Assembly (NCBI GenBank): GCA_015222915.1
Contig: JADFWE010000196.1
Coordinates: 1-16,474, forward strand
Length of the DNA: 16,474 nucleotides
From: Pseudomonadota bacterium
GTDB taxonomy: Bacteria; Pseudomonadota; Gammaproteobacteria; SZUA-229
Direction of reading: 5' to 3'
Below, one piece after another: positions 13,453 through 16,474 of this stretch; position 1 is the first letter of the stretch; each line of letters begins with the position of its first letter. Position numbers and translations under genes: made by a program. The notes beneath the pieces are model-generated. The model was not told the origin of the DNA, did no database searches, and saw only the letters and a program-made list of their open reading frames with translations.

Positions 13453-14259
13453 ATGATAAAAAATATAACAATAATAATATCTGTCGTTTTAGCATTATTC
13501 ATCACCGGCTGTACGTCGAATGCTTCGATCTCGACCAACAGTGCGTTACAGAAGACGGTCAAAGAGAGTGAGCCGAAATTAAAAGAAGCCGCAGAGATGA
13601 ACGTTCAGCTTGCAGTTGGTTATATCCAGCGCAAGCAATACAACGCTGCCAGAGGTAAGCTGGAAAAAGCTATCAAGCAGAATCCGAACAATGTCGATGC
13701 CTATAAGACACTGGCTTATCTGTATGCCTTGCTGGGCATGAAAGACGAGGCGGAAACAAAATATCAGGAAGCGCTGGAGCTGAAGCCGGAAGATCCCGAT
13801 CTGTCTAACTTCTACGGTACGTTCCTGTGTTCAATCGGTAAGAACGATGAGGCTCAGGAAAAATTTCAGGTGGCCTATAGCAACCCGTTCTATGAGTCGG
13901 CCTATCTTGCAGAGAGTAATGCCGGCAGCTGTTATGTCGAGCAGGGTGAATATGCTAAAGCCGAACCTCTGTTAAGGCGTTCACTGCGCATCAATCCCAA
14001 GATTGCCGGTTCGCTGATCTCGATGGCTGAAATCGGCATCAAGACAGACAGGTTCCTGATGGCACGTGCCTATATCCAGCGCTATCATGATGCCAGTAAG
14101 CCCACAGCAGCCAGCCTGTGGGTGCAGATCCAGGCCGAAAAAGCACTGGGTGCAAATGACCACTACGTACGCTATGCACGGCAGTTGATCCGTGAATTTC
14201 CCGATTCTGATGAAGCCGGCTGGGTAGAAGCAGAAGCCAGACACCTACCTCTCCGATGA
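13453..14259 (+). CDS. pilW: Type IV pilus biogenesis lipoprotein PilW/PilF (TPR pilotin)
   Basis: An outer-membrane lipoprotein that helps the PilQ secretin assemble. The 268-residue product has a lipoprotein signal with lipobox FITGC and lipidated Cys20, followed by TPR repeats: about 47-80 (AVGYIQRKQYNAARGKLEKA), 81-114 (TLAYLYALLGMKDEAETKY), 115-148 (NFYGTFLCSIGKNDEAQEKF) and 152-185 (AGSCYVEQGEYAKAEPLLRR). It is named PilF in Pseudomonas and PilW in Neisseria, and its place between rlmN and rodZ is conserved. The stop overlaps the rodZ start (ATGA), implying translational coupling. No strong Shine-Dalgarno precedes the ATG. Type IV pilus genes proper are not in this window. Confidence 0.93.
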   Translation: MIKNITIIISVVLALFITGCTSNASISTNSALQKTVKESEPKLKEAAEMNVQLAVGYIQRKQYNAARGKLEKAIKQNPNNVDAYKTLAYLYALLGMKDEAETKYQEALELKPEDPDLSNFYGTFLCSIGKNDEAQEKFQVAYSNPFYESAYLAESNAGSCYVEQGEYAKAEPLLRRSLRINPKIAGSLISMAEIGIKTDRFLMARAYIQRYHDASKPTAASLWVQIQAEKALGANDHYVRYARQLIREFPDSDEAGWVEAEARHLPLR

Positions 14260-15323
14260 TGAAACATACAGACAGTAAAAACTCAGACAACCCTTCAGGT
14301 GATGAAGCCATCGATCGCTCCAACGATTTTGGTTCGGCACTTGCCGAAGCGCGTAAAGCTAAAGATCTTAGCGAAGAAGAGATCAGCGAGCACATCAAGA
14401 TACCGGTTCAGATCGTCATGGCGATCGAAAATAACGATATCGACTCACTGCCAGCGGCTACCTATACCCAGGGTTATATCCGCAGCTATGCAAAGTTTCT
14501 CGAACTACCGGTTGATGACCTGCTGCAGAAGTATGGCCGCGCTGTACCGCACAAGCTTGCGTCTGACTTAAAACCTCGCTCTAACCTGCCGAACGAGGCC
14601 AGCAGCCAGTCGCCGCTGGTAAAATTATTGACCATAATCCTGATCGTTGCGGGCCTCGGTACGCTGGGTTATGGCATCTTTCAGTATTACCAGGAAAAAG
14701 CCGATGATATGGGCTCCGAGCGCGAATCACGCGATCAGCCCTTTACCGGCAATTCGCTGGACTCGCCCGGGACCTTGCCTGGTTTTCGTGCTTCCGGCCG
14801 GGATGATCGTTCGTCAGAACCCCGGGAAGCGTCCCCGGAAGATGGTCACGCTCAACCGTTGACCATCAGACAGGATGCGCGTCTGAGCGAAGATGGTGAA
14901 CTGATTCTGACTGGCGATAACAGTTCAGAAAATCGGGAAAGTACAGATGATGCCGGCACCGCCGCGGCGCCCGGCAGTGACATGGTGGCTGAACCTTCTG
15001 CGGAACCGGCTGCTGAACCTGTTGAGGTAATGAAGGCCGATCAGGCCGCGCCTGCTACCGATGTGGTCGAGGTCTATGCCGAGATGGGGACATGGCTGGA
15101 AGTATATGATGCTGGTAAACAGCGCCTGTTTTATAATATGTTGCAGGAAGGTAGCAGCAAACTGCTTTCCGGACGGGCGCCGTTTCGCATCAAACTGGGG
15201 AATGCGAGATCGACACAGGTATCTGTAAATAACAGGCTGGTCGATATGACACCCTATATCCGTTCCAATAATACCGTTATAATCACGGTTTCAACAGACG
15301 GCAAAGACGTCATCTTTCACTAG
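14256..15323 (+). CDS. rodZ: Cytoskeleton protein RodZ
   Basis: An inner-membrane protein that links MreB to the elongation machinery and helps keep rod shape. The 355-residue product has a cytoplasmic HTH_25 domain (about 24-93, with GSALAEARKAKDLSEEEIS and TYTQGYIRSYAKFL), a basic stretch, one transmembrane helix (about 121-143), a long low-complexity periplasmic linker rich in E, P, A, S and D (about 145-268), and the C-terminal DUF4115 beta domain (about 270-345, EVYAEMGTWLEVYDAGKQRLF). The architecture is complete. It starts at ATG 14256 inside the pilW stop (ATGA), with a second ATG at 14259. In many relatives ispG lies next; here hisS follows after 37 bp. Confidence 0.95.
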   Translation: MMKHTDSKNSDNPSGDEAIDRSNDFGSALAEARKAKDLSEEEISEHIKIPVQIVMAIENNDIDSLPAATYTQGYIRSYAKFLELPVDDLLQKYGRAVPHKLASDLKPRSNLPNEASSQSPLVKLLTIILIVAGLGTLGYGIFQYYQEKADDMGSERESRDQPFTGNSLDSPGTLPGFRASGRDDRSSEPREASPEDGHAQPLTIRQDARLSEDGELILTGDNSSENRESTDDAGTAAAPGSDMVAEPSAEPAAEPVEVMKADQAAPATDVVEVYAEMGTWLEVYDAGKQRLFYNMLQEGSSKLLSGRAPFRIKLGNARSTQVSVNNRLVDMTPYIRSNNTVIITVSTDGKDVIFH

Positions 15324-15360
15324 CTGTTACCCTTAAATCATATTTTCTGAATTCACCAAA

Positions 15361-16474
15361 TGGCTAAATTTATAAAATCCATCCGTGGCATGCACGACGT
15401 GCTGCCAGATGATTCTTTTCGCTGGCAGGCGTTTGAAACGACCATCCGTCAGCTGATGGCGAGTTACGGTTACAAAGAGATCCGCATGCCGCTGGTCGAA
15501 TCCACCGATCTGTTCTGTCGTTCTATCGGCGAAGTTACCGATATCGTCGAAAAAGAGATGTACACCTTCGAAGATCGCAACGGTGACAAGCTCACCCTGC
15601 GCCCAGAAGGAACCGCCAGCTGTGTACGTGCGGGAATCCAGCACGGCCTGCTATACAACCAGATCCAGCGTCTATGGTACAGCGGTCCGATGTTCCGCCA
15701 TGAAAGACCGCAGAAAGGCCGCTATCGCCAGTTCCATCAGTTCGGTGTCGAAGCCTATGGTATCGACACGCCGGACATCGACGCCGAGCTGATCCTGATC
15801 GGTGCCCGTCTGTGGAAACAGCTGGGGCTAACAGGCATACGCCTCGAGCTCAATACCCTGGGTTCGAACCAGGCCAGGGAAAAATACAAGCAGGTACTGG
15901 TAGAATACCTGAATAAACACGCAGATTTACTCGACGAGGACAGCAAGCGGCGGCTGCAGACCAATCCGCTGCGTATCCTGGACAGCAAAAATCCGGCGAT
16001 GAAACAGATGCTGGACGAAGCGCCAGAGCTGTTCGACTATCTGGATGATGAATCACGTCAACAATTTGATAAATTAAAAGCCAGTCTCGACGCTGCCGGT
16101 GTAGAATACACGATTAATCCGCGACTGGTCCGCGGGCTGGATTATTACTGTAAGACAGTGTTCGAGTGGGTGACAGACGAGCTGGGCGCACAGGGGACGA
16201 TATGTGCCGGCGGCCGTTATGACGGTCTGGTCGAACAGCTGGGCGGCAAAGCCACACCAGCCGTCGGTTTTGCGCTCGGCATGGAACGTATCCTGGCTTT
16301 GCTGGAAGAACAGCAGGAGCAGGCAGCTGACAACATCGATGTCTACATGGTGCTGCTGGGCGATGAATGTGAACTGAAAGGACTGCAGCTGGCAGAACAG
16401 ATCAGAGAGCAGTGTCCTGCGCTGAAGATGATCAGCCACTGCGGCGGCGGTTCGATGAAGAGTCAGATGAAAAA
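15361..16474 (+). CDS. hisS: Histidyl-tRNA synthetase, C-terminal end cut by window edge
   Basis: A class II aminoacyl-tRNA synthetase that charges tRNA-His. From ATG 15361 the reading frame is open for 371 codons to the window end; the full family length is about 420-430. Visible parts: [12 protein letters not shown] at the start; motif 1 region [21 protein letters not shown] and motif 2 [22 protein letters not shown]; the histidine-specific signature [15 protein letters not shown] followed by AGGRYDGLV; motif 3 [11 protein letters not shown]; and the beginning of the anticodon-binding domain (IDVYMVLLG onward). About 50 C-terminal residues are missing, including most of that domain. No Shine-Dalgarno is evident before the ATG. 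It is read in the same direction as rodZ and is likely cotranscribed. Confidence 0.97.

Overview
The window is chromosomal DNA from a gammaproteobacterium outside the Enterobacterales. The main evidence is the gene order cysE-iscR-iscS-iscU-iscA-hscB-hscA-fdx-iscX-rlmN-pilW-rodZ-hisS, which closely follows the Pseudomonas/Azotobacter arrangement, together with protein sequences that read as typical gammaproteobacterial housekeeping genes. Base composition looks moderate. I cannot name a genus.

Layout. Minus strand, left end: the first 13 codons of infA (IF-1), preceded on that strand by an exported M23/LytM peptidase gene. A 367-bp divergent gap (1123-1489) then holds two separate palindromic elements. 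Plus strand: a class I/II PLP aminotransferase, a DUF2797 zinc-ribbon protein, and cysE. cysE appears to start on an ATC codon. From 4751 two abutting IscR type-1-like operators overlap a good promoter and start the isc operon: iscR, an additional NifS-like cysteine desulfurase not found in the E. coli or Pseudomonas operon, iscS, iscU, iscA, hscB, hscA, fdx and iscX. A 373-bp gap follows with one palindromic repeat nested inside another. After it come rlmN, the type IV pilus pilotin gene pilW/pilF, rodZ (overlapping pilW by 4 bp) and hisS, which runs off the right end. The ndk and ispG genes that often sit in this string are absent from their usual places.

How the genes work together. CysE makes the cysteine precursor O-acetylserine. 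The desulfurases take sulfur from cysteine. IscU is the scaffold, IscA a carrier, HscB/HscA release the cluster, Fdx supplies electrons and IscX modulates IscS. IscR, itself a 2Fe-2S protein, shuts the operon down when cluster supply is sufficient. RlmN downstream is a 4Fe-4S radical-SAM enzyme.

Unusual aspects: the second desulfurase; the ATC start of cysE among several GTG starts; a strong hairpin between iscA and hscB; a weak terminator-like hairpin at the iscR stop; a 7-bp-period repeat between iscS and iscU; and intergenic spaces full of short tandem and palindromic repeats. No phage, CRISPR array, tRNA or complete insertion sequence was seen.
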